A stretch of 64,000 bases of DNA from Pleodorina starrii (GCA_030267565.1 BRXU01000001.1:5084001-5148000), one strand, 5' to 3'. Shown: positions 11,324 to 23,453, counted from the stretch's first letter. The notes: a model not told the origin generated them from the sequence alone. Numbers and translations are program-made.

Positions 11324-14300
11324 GTCGCACCACGGTCAGAGCCACCTGGGTCGCAGTCGCGGCGGCGGCGGCGGCGGCGGTGACAAGGACAATAAGGACA
11401 AGGACATGTTGAAGTCGGTGGCGGGCGAGGCGCGCTCTGCGGCTCACGGCACTCGGTTGCTCGGAAAGGCTCTGGAGGCTCGGAAGAAGGGCGTCATGCT
11501 GCTGGGGGGAGGTGGGGGCGGGCTTGAGGGGGTTGGGTTGGGGGGGCTGGGGGACGGAGGGACGGAGGGGCGCTGCATGCTGCCTATTCAATCGCCTACT
11601 GGGATGGATAGTCGTCACCCGCCACCGCCCTCCCGCCTCCCCGGAATAACTGCTCTGTTACTCTCTCGCGCGCGCTCTCGCTCTCAGCCCTTCTGTGCTG
11701 GAATCTAGCCCTCCCTTCTGCGTCTCCGTCTCCATCCCTGTGCTGTGGTGTCTTTTTCTTCTGACCCCTCTCCTCCCCCTCTTCCCCCTCGCATGCCTCC
11801 CCTCGCGCCCTCCTCCTCACACCACACTATCGTTCTCCGCCTCCGCCTCCCCTCAACACGTCAATCTCCCTCCCTCCCTCCCCCCTCCGTCCGTTCGCTA
11901 ACGCCGTCTCCTTCTCTGCTGTGGTATTTTTCGTTTTACCCTCCTCCTCCCCTCCCCCCACGTCAACTTCCCTCGGTCCCTCCCTCCCTCCCTCCCTCCC
12001 TCCCCCCACGTCAACTTCCCTCCGTCCCTCCCTCCCTCCCTCCCTCCCTCCCCCCACGTCAACTTCCCTCCGTCCCTCCCTCCCTCCCTCCCTCCCTCCC
12101 CCCACGTCAACTTCCCTCCGTCCCTCCCTCCCTCCCTTCCTCCCCCCACGTCAACCTCCTCCCTCCCTCCCTCCCTCCCTCCCTCCCTCCCTCCCCCCCA
12201 CACACAGGCAAGGACCTCAACAAGCAGATGTCGGTGGAGTACGCACTGGCCCACGCGCTGGCCACCGACCGCGTCACCCTCACCTCCAGGGAGCCGGTCC
12301 CCCCCGAGGTGAAGGCGCTGGTGGCTGCCTGCTACCTGGAACACAAGTCCATTGCGTATACGGCATTCATAGGCGTGGTGTGGAAGGTGAGAGCGGCTGG
12401 ATGGGCTCGAGATGGGGGTACCGGTACCGGTAGTTGAGATGGGGGAAGTTGGCAGCTACTGCTACAGCTACTGCTACAGCTACTGCTACTGCTACTGCTA
12501 CCATGCGGGTCGCCTAAACACCACACCTCCAGCCCTCCGCCCCCTGCCCTTCCCTGTTCTCCCCTTCTGCCCCCCCTCCCTCCCCCCTCCCCTCTCCCCT
12601 CCCCCCGCTCCCCCCAGCGCCGAGCCCGGTGGTTCGGTATGTTCAACCGGCAGCGGCACATGGCCATGGCTCGTAGTGTGGTGGAGACCGGGAGTGCATG
12701 GCAGGCGATGGACGCACTGGCCAAGGTGGGGCAGGGAGGGGCAGCGGGGCAGGGCGGGGGTGGGGCAATGGGGCGGGGTTGGGGGCCGGCGGGGCGTTCC
12801 CGCGCGGCCCGGGTGTCTCCAGCGCTGGGACCCAGGTGGGCCTTACGGCCAGGCCCGAATGCCCCGCCCGCATCTCCACCGCCTTCGGCCTCAGTTTGAT
12901 CACGCCACCTGACTCGCCCCCGCCCCCGCCGCCGCCCTCGCCTCCACACAACCCCCCTCATTCCCGCCCCCGCTGCAGGAGGCCACCGAGCGGCTGGTGG
13001 GAGTCCTGCCGGTGCTCCCCCGCATGCGCACCTCCGCCACCCTCCGGGAGCTTCGAGCGCTGATGCAGGCGGGGGTGCAGGAAGCTGACCTGTACACGTC
13101 GTACATGCTCAAGGGGGGGATACACGAGCTGGAGAAGCGGCTGCACGTGAGCGGGGGAGCGGCCGCCGGGGGATGAGGAGGGTTTTAGGGTTTTGGGGTT
13201 TTAGGGTTTTAACCCGGCTGGATGGGCTGGGTACCCCATCCGGCGCCGTGATCAGTGTTGCTCTCTCTTTCGCCTCCGTTACCCCAGAGAGTCTGGACCC
13301 CGCCCACCGGCCCACCGATCCCGCGCCTGCACCCGCCCGGCCGCCCGGCCTCCCTCCCCCCGCCTCTCTCTCCCCCTCCAGAGCGAGATGTTGCTCCGAA
13401 ACTCCTTCGGCCACATCCTCCGGGGCGGCGGCAGGGAGGGCCGCGACGTCTCCACACCGCCCAGCGTCCTCCAGGGTCCCACCGCCGCCGGCAGCGGCGC
13501 CGGCAGCGGCGTGTCGACGGGCACAGGCGACGCAACGTCCGGCGCCGCCGCCGCCGGCGGACGCCGCTGGCCCACCATCAGCGGCGGCGGCCCGGCGGCA
13601 GTGGCGGCGGGCAGCGGCAGCGGCCCGGGCCAGCGTCGCGTCAGCGGCGGCGGCGCCTCTCAGTCCCAGTTGGCACCGCAGTCCTCCACCACCTCCGTGA
13701 ACCCCGACACGCCGCGCCGGCCGTCGCGAACGGTTCGAATCGACCCGTCGATGCACGGCCCAGGCGGCGGCGGCGCCTCGCCGCTGTCGGCGGCGGCGGC
13801 GTTGGCGGCCCCCGACGCCTTCCTCGACACGGTTTCGGAGGCGGGGTCTGAAATGACGAGCGCCTCGAATCTGTCGGCGCTGGCGGCGCTCGGCGCCGCC
13901 GCCGGCAGCTCCGCCGCCGCCGCCGCCGGCGGCGGCGGCGGCTCCGCCGCCTCCCACCTGGTGCGTGCGCGCTTCCTGTCAGTGTTACCCAGCAGCAAGG
14001 CCGGTGTGGCTCAGCTGAAGGAGCGGTGGTGGCGGGATGCGGTGGTACGGGTGGATGCCTGTCTGCGCAAGCGCTACAAGCTGAACAGCGTGTCGTTGGT
14101 GGTGGCGCTGGAGGATCCGTCTGCGCCCAATCTGGATCTCTTTTCGTCCAAGTTGGCGGAGATCAACGCAAATCCGGAGAAGGCCGAGGCGCTGCTGGCG
14201 GCGTTGCCTGGCGGCGCCGCCAAGACGATGTGCGGCGTCGGCGGCATCCTGAGCATCAGCGGCGGCATCGGCGGGGGAGGGGTTGGCGGCGGCGGTGGGG

Positions 14301-14371
14301 TTGGTGGTGGCGGGGTTGGCGGCGGTGGTGGCGGTGGCGGAGCGCACAAGCCGCAGCATCCGACGCGCTAG
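5524..14371 (+). CDS. IQ-motif protein, large, low-complexity rich
   Basis: Function unknown; likely binds calmodulin. Thirteen exons: 5524-5596, 6240-6477, 6769-7538, 7883-8083, 8395-9314, 9572-9787, 10121-10321, 10616-10817, 11101-11511, 12208-12386, 12618-12725, 12979-13146, 13382-14371, giving 1558 aa. A canonical IQ motif, IQSMWRMYVQR (about residues 868-878), forms only across the exon 7/8 junction, followed by a second IQ-like stretch (IQRAARLRY, about 891). Conserved-looking helical segments sit in exons 6 to 12 (for example KRMSKTEVIVEKRLFAMRHN, then KDLNKQMSVEYALAHALA). Poly-Gly, poly-Gln and poly-Ala runs fill exons 2, 3, 5, 9 and 13. Exon 5 seems to end at a GC donor (9315) because no phase-compatible GT lies nearby; a GT at 9412 is an alternative. 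Exon 1 rests only on phase and composition. The C-terminal 100 aa (DLFSSKLAEINANPEKAEAL) look globular before a Gly tail. Confidence 0.82.
6496..6555. repeat. (CATC)n microsatellite in intron 2 of IQ gene
   Basis: Imperfect CATC/CAAC/CACC tetranucleotide array just downstream of the intron 2 donor (6478). It is intronic, and the open frames across it (Trp/Met/Asp/Gly repeats on the minus strand) are not genes. Confidence 0.85.
8231..8303. repeat. (GAGT/GAGC)n microsatellite in intron 4 of IQ gene
   Basis: Tetranucleotide array of GTGAGC and GTGAGT units lying in the intron between 8083 and 8395. Each unit contains a GTGAG donor-like string, but the flanking exon phase supports only the donor at 8084. 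Confidence 0.85.
9449..9479. repeat. (GT)n microsatellite in intron 5 of IQ gene
   Basis: Dinucleotide GT array about 90 bp upstream of the exon 6 acceptor. It lies in non-coding sequence between exon 5 and exon 6. Confidence 0.85.
11950..12200. repeat. 48-bp CT-rich minisatellite in intron 9 of IQ gene
   Basis: Units of (CCCTCC)n followed by CCCCCACGTCAACTTCC repeat with the marker CGTCAAC at 11961, 12009, 12057, 12105 and 12149, a spacing of 48, 48, 48 and 44 bp. The array runs directly into the CACACACAG acceptor at 12207, so it supplies the polypyrimidine tract of that intron. Confidence 0.9.
12455..12501. repeat. CTACTG/CTACAG trinucleotide-type array in intron 10
   Basis: Short array of TACTGC and TACAGC units just after the exon 10 donor of the IQ gene. 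It contains several CAG acceptor-like strings, but the next exon in phase begins at 12618. Confidence 0.75.
13180..13212. repeat. Interstitial telomere-type repeat
   Basis: About four head-to-tail units of TTTTAGGG (one reads TTTTGGGG) lie in the intron between exons 12 and 13 of the IQ gene. TTTTAGGG is the established telomere repeat of Chlamydomonas and Volvox. The run is too short to be a telomere. Confidence 0.8.
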
Positions 14372-17300
14372 GGAGCGCGGAGGGCGCGGGCCTGCACCGC
14401 CTGTCGTGGCAGTGGGGGAGGTGGCAGTGGGGCAGTTCTTGGCTGCGTGTGGCTTGGGGGGGAGGGGGAGAGACGGGCATCGGAGGCGGCTGGGGGGGGT
14501 GGCGGTGATGGCGGCGGCACTGTCGCTGGGGGTGCGTTGGTTCGGAGCGGCACTGTACGAGGTTTGGACGAGACGGGGACGGGGGGCGGTGGGCTGCGGA
14601 TGTGGGGAGGGCAGGAGCGCATGACCTTGTCTTGTCATCCTGTGATTGTGTGGGGGCGTTCAGTGCCTGCCTTTGGGGGGCGTCGTCGCGAGCACAGTGG
14701 GTCGATGGTGGCTAGCGAAACGTGCTTATCTAAACGCGGGGTTGCAGTCGCCGCGCATCGCATCTCATGTTGCCAGATTGATTTTCGATTGTGGGTTACA
14801 ATGTCGTAGAGCCGGGATGACGTCGGGGGGAGGAAAGGCCACAAAAGCAGCCTTTAAGCCATCTTCTTCCATCCTGCGAGATCCACTGTTTGGGTCTTCG
14901 ATCCCGGACGCTAATTTTGCACGAGAGCGCATCCACGTCGTCCGATTGCTTCGTTGGTTGTTGCTAGCTCTACATGACGGAGTTAGAAGAGCGGGTGAGC
15001 CGTGTTGTTGCGCGTGCCAGCCATGTTAATTTCAGTGCCCGCCATGTTACCGTAATTTCACAGATGAGGGCAAATTGCGCCGGACGTTTGGGCCTCACGC
15101 GGCTTGGCTGACCGCCTGCCTGGTCGCCTGGCTTGACAGGACGGAGACACGCAGGTCGGCGCTTGGAGTACGAAACGCCAATCGGCTTGCCAATCGACTT
15201 GTTAGACGACGCTGGTGTTGCGGCTGGTGCTGTTGCTGGTGCAGGGCTGGCTGTGTTACTGCCGCTGCTGCCGATACTGCTGCTGCTGCTGCTGCTGCTG
15301 ATGAGGATGAGGATGATGAGGATGATGTTGCTGCTGCTGCTGCTGCTGCCGTGGTCGTGATTACGGATTGGCCTGCGGGGCGTCGTTGGGGGAGCATCGC
15401 TTGTTCGACGGAACTTGCAGGATTGGGGAGAGCGCAGGACGTGAGGGGACAGAGGAGAGGGCGGGAGAGTGAGGGGTATGGCAGAGGGCGGGGAAGGTAG
15501 GGCCGAGGACAAGGCAGGGCAGGACGGCGACGGGGTGCTCGCGCCCTCTCGCGCCCTCTCGCGCCATGGCAATGCGCGTAGCCCAGCCAGCAGCCGCGGT
15601 ATGCCGTCGGCGCTATGCGAGGCGGTGTACCGAACGGCTGTTGCAGATCTTACTCACTCCGAATGCATGGATGGCTTTTGGGACGCGACGCGCATGCATG
15701 TCTTGTAGGGTAGCGATCTTTTTGTCGGGTACCTTATTTGGCCGAGGCCGCGAACGGCAATAGGCGCCACGATTAAGGCCCGCGATCAAAATTCGGGGAG
15801 GGTGGCCCGACCGCATCCTGCTACGGTTTCTTGTCAGACCTGTTTCAGGTATGACTGTTCTTCGCCGTGCATTGTACGGCGCTGTACGACAACTATGGGG
15901 CCCAGTAGGCCTCCGCGGCGCCCGCCGCTGTGGAAACCCCTGTTTTTGTCGGGTTTGTCAACTTTCGGGCTATCTTGCCGTACTGTCCGCGTGTGGGGTC
16001 ACGTGGGGAGGGGGGGCCAGCGCTCCTGCCTCCCTGCCGGCCAGGCTCCGCTGAAGGCCCCACCTTTACTTCGCCACGAGCCCTCCCTCACCCGGACTTA
16101 TCCATGCTCTGCGCCAATTCCCGCGTCATTTCACCAATCGTATTGGTTCCGGTCCAAGCAGCTGCAACATTGTGTTGCTCTGCTCTGCTCCGCTCTGCGG
16201 CGTCCCCCCGGGCCGCTGCAGCCGGACCTGACCGCCGCGGTGCACACATCGCCATACGGTACCCAATACCCAATACCTCCCTTGTTCCAGGACGGCGCTG
16301 CAAAAGCAAACGTGCATCTGCATCTGCATGAGGTGAACGTTCTCTTGCACGACATCTGCCCGTGGCCCTTGGCCCTTGGCATTCGGCTGGGAAGGCACGG
16401 GAATAAGGTAGTGTGGTGGTGATGGTGGTGGTGGTGGTTTTTATGCGCTCCAGACAAAATTATAAATGTATGATCAGGTGACGTGACGCCCTCATCCGTC
16501 GGCGCCCATGTGTTCCGTGCGTCGGTCGCCGCGAAGGTGTGTCCCGGGTGCGCGCCAGTGTGTACGGGTGTACCGATAGTTTGGCGCTTTGGTGGTGGTG
16601 TTGGCACTTGGCAGGCAAGTGGTGTGTGTGGATGGGACAGCGAGCGCGGTCGCTTGTGGACCTACGATACCGGCAGCTGTGTCCAGGCCTCCCTGCGCTG
16701 CAGCAGAAGGGCACCGTAACTCGGCTGCGAGGAAGTACCGTAAATAAGCTACATTTGTGATGGAAGGGTCGCACGTGTGCCTCCCCTTGATGCGCATATT
16801 CCGGTTTGCGAGGCTGCTTTCCGGTTTACTTGATGCGACATGTACGATGTACGACATTCAATGTTCGAAACAAGGGTCGCGACCTGCAGGCGTGAGTAAT
16901 TCTGTATTCGTTCGTGTGTGTGTGTGTGTGTGTATGCCTCGGTTTGCCTTGGCAACCCTCCAAATAATTAAACAAACTGTGTGTTCCGGCAAGGGTGGCG
17001 GCGGAAGCCGGGCGGATCTTTTGGTGATGACCCTAGGGGCGCCCGCCCGTGGCTGTCCAGCCGGTCAAGACCCGGACGGCTGCGCAATACAGAATTAACC
17101 CTCAGCAGTCCGTACGGCATCGTGTAAAAAAAGGAATGTTGGGGACTTTGGGTTTTTCGGTGTCACGCCGTTACCTTATGTCAGCGAGGCCCGAACGCCC
17201 GATAGGATGCAACCGGTGGTGCAGTGCACGAAGGGGCCCCCGCTGCTGGCTGTACTCCTCAGGAATCTGGAGCCCACTGAACCAGTTACACACACAACCT

Positions 17301-17849
17301 ACACATGCTGCAAAGCTACGGAATTTCGTTCACTGCGTTGCTCCCTGCCCCCCTGGCGACGCGGACGCAGCTTCTCGGTTTCGGTAAGATAACGGAAAAA
17401 CTTCCGTACGTTGGGAAGTTTTGCTGGTCTGGATATGGGTCTGACTCTGGATCTGGGTCTGAGTCTGGGTCTGAGCTGACTCTGAGTCTAAGCTGAATCT
17501 GGGTCTGAGTACTATCTCACGATTATTACGGTATGCGCGGCGGCCTGCGACACACGGCCACACAACGGAGCGCCGAGAAGGTCAGGGAAGGTCTGCCGGT
17601 TGCACCTCAAGACTGGTTCCGAGCGCCCGATAGGGCTCTTTGTATATGCCGCTCGATGCGATAGCTACCGCGCACAACACACGTACATGTAGGGATGTTG
17701 GGTGAGCTCGGCCGTAGCACATATGTAGATTGCTTAACTTGGATTTGCGCAGCACTTTACGGTACTGTGCACGAGGGCCTCATCAGGCGCGATGCCTCTG
17801 CTCGTCACGGCCATGTTTTGGTCATCCTCTTGCAAACGTCATAATAACA

Positions 17850-18150
17850 ATCCTCTGGCTGCATGCTGTCTCGGCGGTATGACTCGTTCACTGGGTATTC
17901 TGTGCGTCTACTCTGCAGTAGTGTAAGACCCGAGGCAGAGCTGCATCCCGAGGCAGAGCTGCATCCCCCCCCCTTTTTCAGTCGGCACGGAGCCTGTTCT
18001 GTCGCCCTGACCCTGTGTCGTCGGACACCGTCCTAGCTTCGCCAGCCGTCAAGGCTACAGGACATAACAATTCTCTAGCAGCATGAGGCTGCATGCTGTC
18101 TCGGCGGTATACCTCGTTCAAATGGTATTCCTGGGTATTCTGTGCATCTA
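17850..18150. repeat. Imperfect ~230-bp direct duplication
   Basis: The string GGCTGCATGCTGTCTCGGCG occurs near 17859 and again near 18088, each followed by a GTAT.ACTCGTTCA-like string and then GGGTATTCTGTGC. The upstream flanks (CATAATAACAATCCTCT and CATAACAATTCTCTAG) also match. This indicates a diverged tandem duplication of about 230 bp. Confidence 0.75.
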
Positions 18151-18765
18151 CCGACATTTGTGACGGTATTCGTGACAAGGCTTCCCTGCCTGGTGGTGTG
18201 TGTGGAGCCGTTAGAAACGTTCAGAAATTCGCTGGACGTACTGTAACCCGCGTTGGAGGCGACACTTTGCTTCGCGCCACGCACACAGATTTATTTACAT
18301 ATAAATGCAGAATTTACAATGGTATTTTTCATTGTCACATCAGCATATGCGATGATGTGGAACACGGTGTTCCGCTGTTGCTGGGCAAGACGTTACAAAA
18401 CGGTTGCGGATTGTTCACATGAGCGAATCTGTGTTTCTGAAAACCCCGTTTTGGACTGTATCTGCTTGCTTCAGCTCTACATGAATAAGTATACACAGTA
18501 TTCATTAATGTTTCATTGGTTGTGTTATATTTATGTTTTTTTCCGACACATCCTCAGCCGACGACCTCTGGACCTCAGCCGAAGTTAACCTCCATCATAC
18601 TGGGGCCAGAAGTCGCCATTCAGTAGCAGTTATAATCGAGACCTATTGGGCGTAGTGCTCACCACAAGCAGCTGGGCATGTGGTCGTGTCACAGATATTG
18701 ACTCACAATCGCTGCCTTGACTTCCCGGTTTGACATTGTTATCTGGGCATGCATTAACAGTCTCC

Positions 18766-18773
18766 TATATAAA
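18766..18773 (+). promoter_or_regulatory. TATA-like element upstream of kinase
   Basis: TATATAAA lies about 390 bp upstream of the kinase ATG in an otherwise mixed-composition region. It is the best TATA match I noticed there. No transcript data support it. Confidence 0.25.
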
Positions 18774-19155
18774 TTGCGGTAATGGAGGGCAGCCCTGTGT
18801 TGTGATTGTGTACAGTACGGTCGATATTCCGAAAAGGACGAAACAATCCGACAGGATCGCAGTTGTCGACCATCGCCTGTAAATCTGTCTAACCCTGTCG
18901 CAATGATTTATTTTATGAAGTCCTAGATAAAGCTTCCTTCCATCTTCACAAGCCTCCGCGCAGGGCGTACTACTTATACCACCCTAGCTTTGCATCCGAG
19001 AAGCAAGCAGCTGCTGCGGCAGCATTATTCCAGGAGCCCTTTTGAGAAAGACACTTTCACATTATTATCGACGGGCTCTCGGCTCGTTTGTCGGCGGTGC
19101 CAGCAGTTGTTGAACAAGTTGTTGAACACTTTTGCCCCTAGCTCCGCAAGACAGC

Positions 19156-22100
19156 ATGCCTGGTTCGCGACGCCTGTCCAAAATTTTGGACAGTTCATCC
19201 TCGGATATCATCGACAATGCGGGCGATAGCACGCTCCCCGCCAGTCGAGGGAAGCCCAAGCTCGTTCGCCTCGCCGCGCTTCTGTTCGGTTCTAAAAAAA
19301 CCAAGCCAAGTGCAAGTGTTGGACGAGGAGCCGTCAGCTTGGATATCTGTCTGAATTCGGAGCGTTGTCGGCAAGATGGTCGGCCGAATGCGTCAGCCCA
19401 AGGCGTGGCCCTCACCGCTCCGCCCAGGTACTCTCAAGGATACGCGATATACTTATTTGTGTTCGTTTGCGCGCCGCCGGCATCTGCCACGCTCACGCTC
19501 GGTTTGGATACGTATGTCTGGACACTCTTCCTGAAAACGCTTTCAGCCACCCCCAGAATCCGCTCCCTCAACGAAAGGCTGCCAGCACCTCTCCCGCACA
19601 TCTCAGCCCGTCTCAATTGACCGCATCCAAATTGCCATCCCGCTGACGCCCACTTGAACCCAATCAACTCCCGAACGCCCATCGCGGAACTATTTGCCTC
19701 ATGAACTCGCGCAGGCAATCCGAGTCGCGCATATTGGCTTTCCTGGGCTCAAGACTCAGCGATGGTAGCGCGCTGGGGCCCAGCCGCACCTCGCCCGACG
19801 AATCGTCGAGCTCCTCAACCGCCACCGCCTTCACGGAGGCGCCTCCCCACACGCAGTCTTCTCAGTGTCAGCAGAACGCCGCCGCTGCCGCCGCCACGCC
19901 GCCCTCTCCTGGCTCATCCTCAACCGGCGGCGCCACCTCCTCCGCCTCCGCATCTTCATTCACCTCCCCAGCCGCCAAGCCGGGCCCCCGCAGCCCCAAC
20001 TCCGTCCGGGCCCTCGACCCCTCGGAACCGCTGGAGGCGGCGCCCGGCCCAGAGCCCATGTCGTACCACGACACAGAGACCGCCGCGGATGTTGACTCAT
20101 ACTCCGTACAAGTACAGCGGCCCGTCACGTCGGCGCATCCCGCCGGTGTTGACGCAGTCGGCGGATCCCGAGCGGTCGCGACACCTCGGGGCGTGGTAAC
20201 GCTCCGAGCGCATGTCGAGGCGGAGGCGGCCGCTGCGGCGGCGGAGACGGCCGCTGCCGCCGCCGCCGCCTCCGCTGCAGCGTCGCTTCCGCGGCGTCAC
20301 ACCCAGCTTCTGGCCTGCTGTTCTGCGGCTCCTGAGGCTATGCGGCGGCCGTGTTGGTGTCTGGAGGACTATGCGGTGGATCGGAAGCTGTACAGATCGA
20401 ACACGGCGTCCGTGTACTCGGTGGGTGGCTGGGTGGGTGGGTGGGTCTGGGTGGGTGGGTGGGTAAGTCTGGGTGGGTGGGTGTGGCCCAGGGCAAACTC
20501 CTGACCCCCTCCCTCCCTCCCTCCCTCTCGCTGCTGCCTGCTGGCTCCCACAGGCCCTGTGCCTCCGGTCAGGTCAGCCTGTGGCTCTCAAGGTCTTCAA
20601 TCTGGCCCGGGTGCCTGCCAACGTGGTGCACATGCTCATGTGGGTCGGGTCTCGGCTGGCTGGCTGGCTGGCTGGGTCTGAGAAACACAGATTCAGCAAA
20701 GGGTGGTTGTAGCAGTCTTAGTTGCTAAAGGCCACTCGAGTTGTTTGTGCAGGTGTAGCTTAGGCTCTTATAGCCTAGCCGCACTGTCGTACAGCTGCTA
20801 CAGTGGTTCGGGGGGCTGGATGGGATATCACGGAGTCATACCTTTTGCAGTTGGGCGAGGGAATCGGGGAAAGGGTTAAGTGGGCGCTCTATCCGCTTGG
20901 CTGCCGGGGGAGCAAAGGTCATTACAGGAGACCCGCTGTTTCGGAAATCTGCGAAGGTCTGTCTTGAATGAAAGCGACGAGCATGCCTCGATGCCCTCTC
21001 CCGCTTCCCCACAGACGGGAGATCAAGATCCAATTGGCGCTCGTCCACAAGAATATTGCGATGCTGTACGGCGCGTTCCAGGTACGGCAAGCCACACTGC
21101 CCCTGCACGCGCGTCCAGCGGCAGCCCGGCTGGCCTCGAAACCGTTCGAGGGAGGATGTACTGCTGTACGGCAGTGCACGACATCTCGGCACGCTGTCTC
21201 GCTGCCTCACTGCCTCCGATCCTCACATTCATGCCACGGGGGTGATGGGGGCAAACGACAGGCACTCGGCTGCACCCTGCCCAACGACGGCAGACAACGT
21301 ATTGGCGTGCTGGCGCCGGTGCCGGCATATTGCCTGGGCTTTGTTCCCCTGCGCTTTGATGTCTTTGTACGTCTTTGTCGTCCCAAGATGCCGTTTCTGT
21401 GCCGCGCTACCTCGCAACTCCACCCCGCTACTCTATCCCGCGTGCGTTGAAACGCCGCTGCGATGTGCTGCTGCTGCTGGTGGTGCTGATGGCGCTGTGT
21501 TCAGGACTTGGCCTCCCAGCGGCTGGTGCTGGTGCAGGAGTTCGCGGCCAACGGAGATCTGCTGGCGGTGCACCGGTGGGGATTGGGGGAGCGAGCGGGG
21601 GCCGGGAGGAGGGCAGAGGATGGGAACAGGGATGGGGTGACGGCGGCAGGTCTCAACTGCCCTCCACCTCCATCTCCACAGCGAAACCCGGATGTGGCTC
21701 GGTTGGGCCGATGGAAGCTCCGCTCCCCGGATCCGCTCGGTTGCACCCGCCCGCCGTCTCGGTCTGTCGCTGCCGCTGTTGGCAGCTGGTGGGAAGTTGG
21801 TCGTTGGTCGTTACGGGTCTGCTGCCCGCCTCGGCGTGTTTGCCCCCCGTGTTGCTGCGCAGGTCGCTTCGTCGGCGCATGAGCGAGGGACAGGCTCGGT
21901 CCCTGGTGCTGCGGCCCCTGCTAGAGGCGGTGGCGCACTTCCACTCGCAGGGCATCGTGCACCGAGACATCAAGGTACGCGCAGCCAGCCCTGCCCTAAC
22001 GTGTGCCGTACAGTACGACAAATGTACGGTACATGCGTGTGCGATCCGTGCGCAACGGCCCTCTGGCCCAGACACCCCCCGAGCGCCTCGCCCTGGCCCC

Positions 22101-23453
22101 CGTCCTCCCTGATAAGCCCCACAACAACTTGGCATCCGATGTACATTCCGCTGTACATTTTGCAACTGGCTCCCGCCGCAACCTTGATGCACCGGGCCTC
22201 ACTGCCGCTTCGCCTACCGGTACCCTCTGCACCGCCTCCGCCCGCAGCCCGACAACCTGTTGTTTACCTCCGACTGGCGGCTGCTGGTGGGCGACTTCGG
22301 AGTGGCCATTGACACCACCCAGGAGAGGGCGGTCACGAGGGCGGGCACCGGTGAGACCAGGCCGGGGCAGGCAGTCGCAGGTCGCGAGGGGAACCAAGGC
22401 GCGGGGTGGGACTGGGCCCTTCCTGGGAGAGACCGGTGACTTCAGGGAGGGGAGGGGTGTGAGCATGTGGGGCGGGATGTTGGGGCCATTAGGATTCTGG
22501 AAGGGAGGCGGGACGGGCACCGGAAACCCCCCTTACTGACCCGCGGCCCTGCGCCTGCTGCTGCTGCTGCTCCGCGGGGAGCTGCGGCTCGCATAGTGCC
22601 GGTGGTGGTGTAGTCGAGAGGTCCCTCAGTCTCCAGATCCAACCCCCGGATGCCGACACCCTAAAACCCTCTCCTCCCCCGGCCCCCGGCCCCTGCCGCT
22701 CCCCACCCGCCTCTCCTGCTTCTCCACACGCCGGCAGTGGGCTACATGGCCCCCGAGGTGGAGCGCTGCCCCCTCAAGATGCAACCCGAGGACAACAAGT
22801 GGGACCCCTCCCTGGCATACACCACCGCGGCGGTGCGTCGACGGACTGACCGAGCGGGAGGGGGGTTGCGCGGTTGGGTGACCGCGGGGCGGCGGGGGCG
22901 GTGCGTGGCTTTCATCGAGTGGGGCTGGAGAGGCTGGGCGCACGCACGCACGCACGCACGGAGAACGTCCCCGGCCGCGATTCGGAGGAGACCAGCTTTG
23001 CCGAGCCGGAAATGCACCCGCGGGTCGGAGGCAGGGGCAGCAAAAGCTTGTCCAATGTCCATGCGAGCCGGCAGTGCCCGCCAAGTCCGCTTTTCCGCCC
23101 TTTTGCCCCTGCTCGCTCGCTCGCTCGCTCGGTCGCGTCTGTTGGGCTGTCTGACGTCCTGCTGCCGACGTCGCCCCGCCCAGGACATTTGGGGCATTGG
23201 CTGCTTGACCTATCTGCTGCTGCTGGGCTTCCCGCCCTTCATCGAGGGGAGCGGCGGCAACAACCACAGCAGCAGCAACCTGGCGGACTCGGATGGCGGC
23301 GACGCCGGCAGTGGCCGGGCGCTCATCTTCCCTGCTTCCACCTCCCTGCGCGCGCGTGACTTCATTTCCTCGGCGCTCGCGGAGCGGCCCGAGGAGCGCC
23401 CCACCGCCCGGCAGCTGCTGCAACACCCCTGGATGCAGCTGCAGCAGCAGTAG
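19156..23453 (+). CDS. Ser/Thr protein kinase, Aurora/Polo-like fold
   Basis: Nine exons: 19156-19427, 19715-20420, 20554-20639, 21015-21081, 21505-21575, 21863-21974, 22248-22350, 22738-22832, 23184-23453, giving 593 aa. The first 300 residues are Ser/Ala-rich and probably disordered. The kinase domain starts at WCLEDYAVDRKL (about 305), in the manner of Aurora-type kinases, and shows VALKVF (Lys 339), REIKIQ (helix C Glu), HRDIKPDN (catalytic Asp 436), GDFGVAI (Asp 454), MAPE (about 476-479) and DIWGIGCL, then ends with QLLQHPWM and a short Gln tail. All catalytic residues are present, so activity is expected. The Gly-rich loop is degenerate (YRSNTASVY lacks GxGxxG). HRDIK and PDN, and the helix C codon, are joined only by splicing. 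The subfamily is not settled. Confidence 0.9.

Larger units (their letters stand above)
14372..19155. other. Long intergenic region, no gene recognised
   Basis: 4.8 kb between the IQ gene stop and the kinase start. It begins with G-rich 3' flank and then becomes more AT-rich, especially 17000-19000. Contents seen: GCT and GAT triplet runs (15260-15350), a GGT run (16406-16440), a short GT run (16908-16932), a CTGGGTCTGA-type hexamer array (17428-17510), a tandem 17-bp unit CCGAGGCAGAGCTGCAT near 17930, and a roughly 230-bp imperfect duplication (17840-18150). A TATATAAA string at 18766-18773 could serve the kinase. The longest frames are low complexity or lack motifs. Confidence 0.5.

Noticed and set aside
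14970..15572. Minus-strand frames with Ser and Ile runs
   Set aside because: Produced by GCT and GAT triplet repeats; no conserved segment.
18253..18588. Hydrophobic 111-aa plus-strand frame
   Set aside because: In AT-richer DNA with no start context, family motif or splice partner; probably chance.
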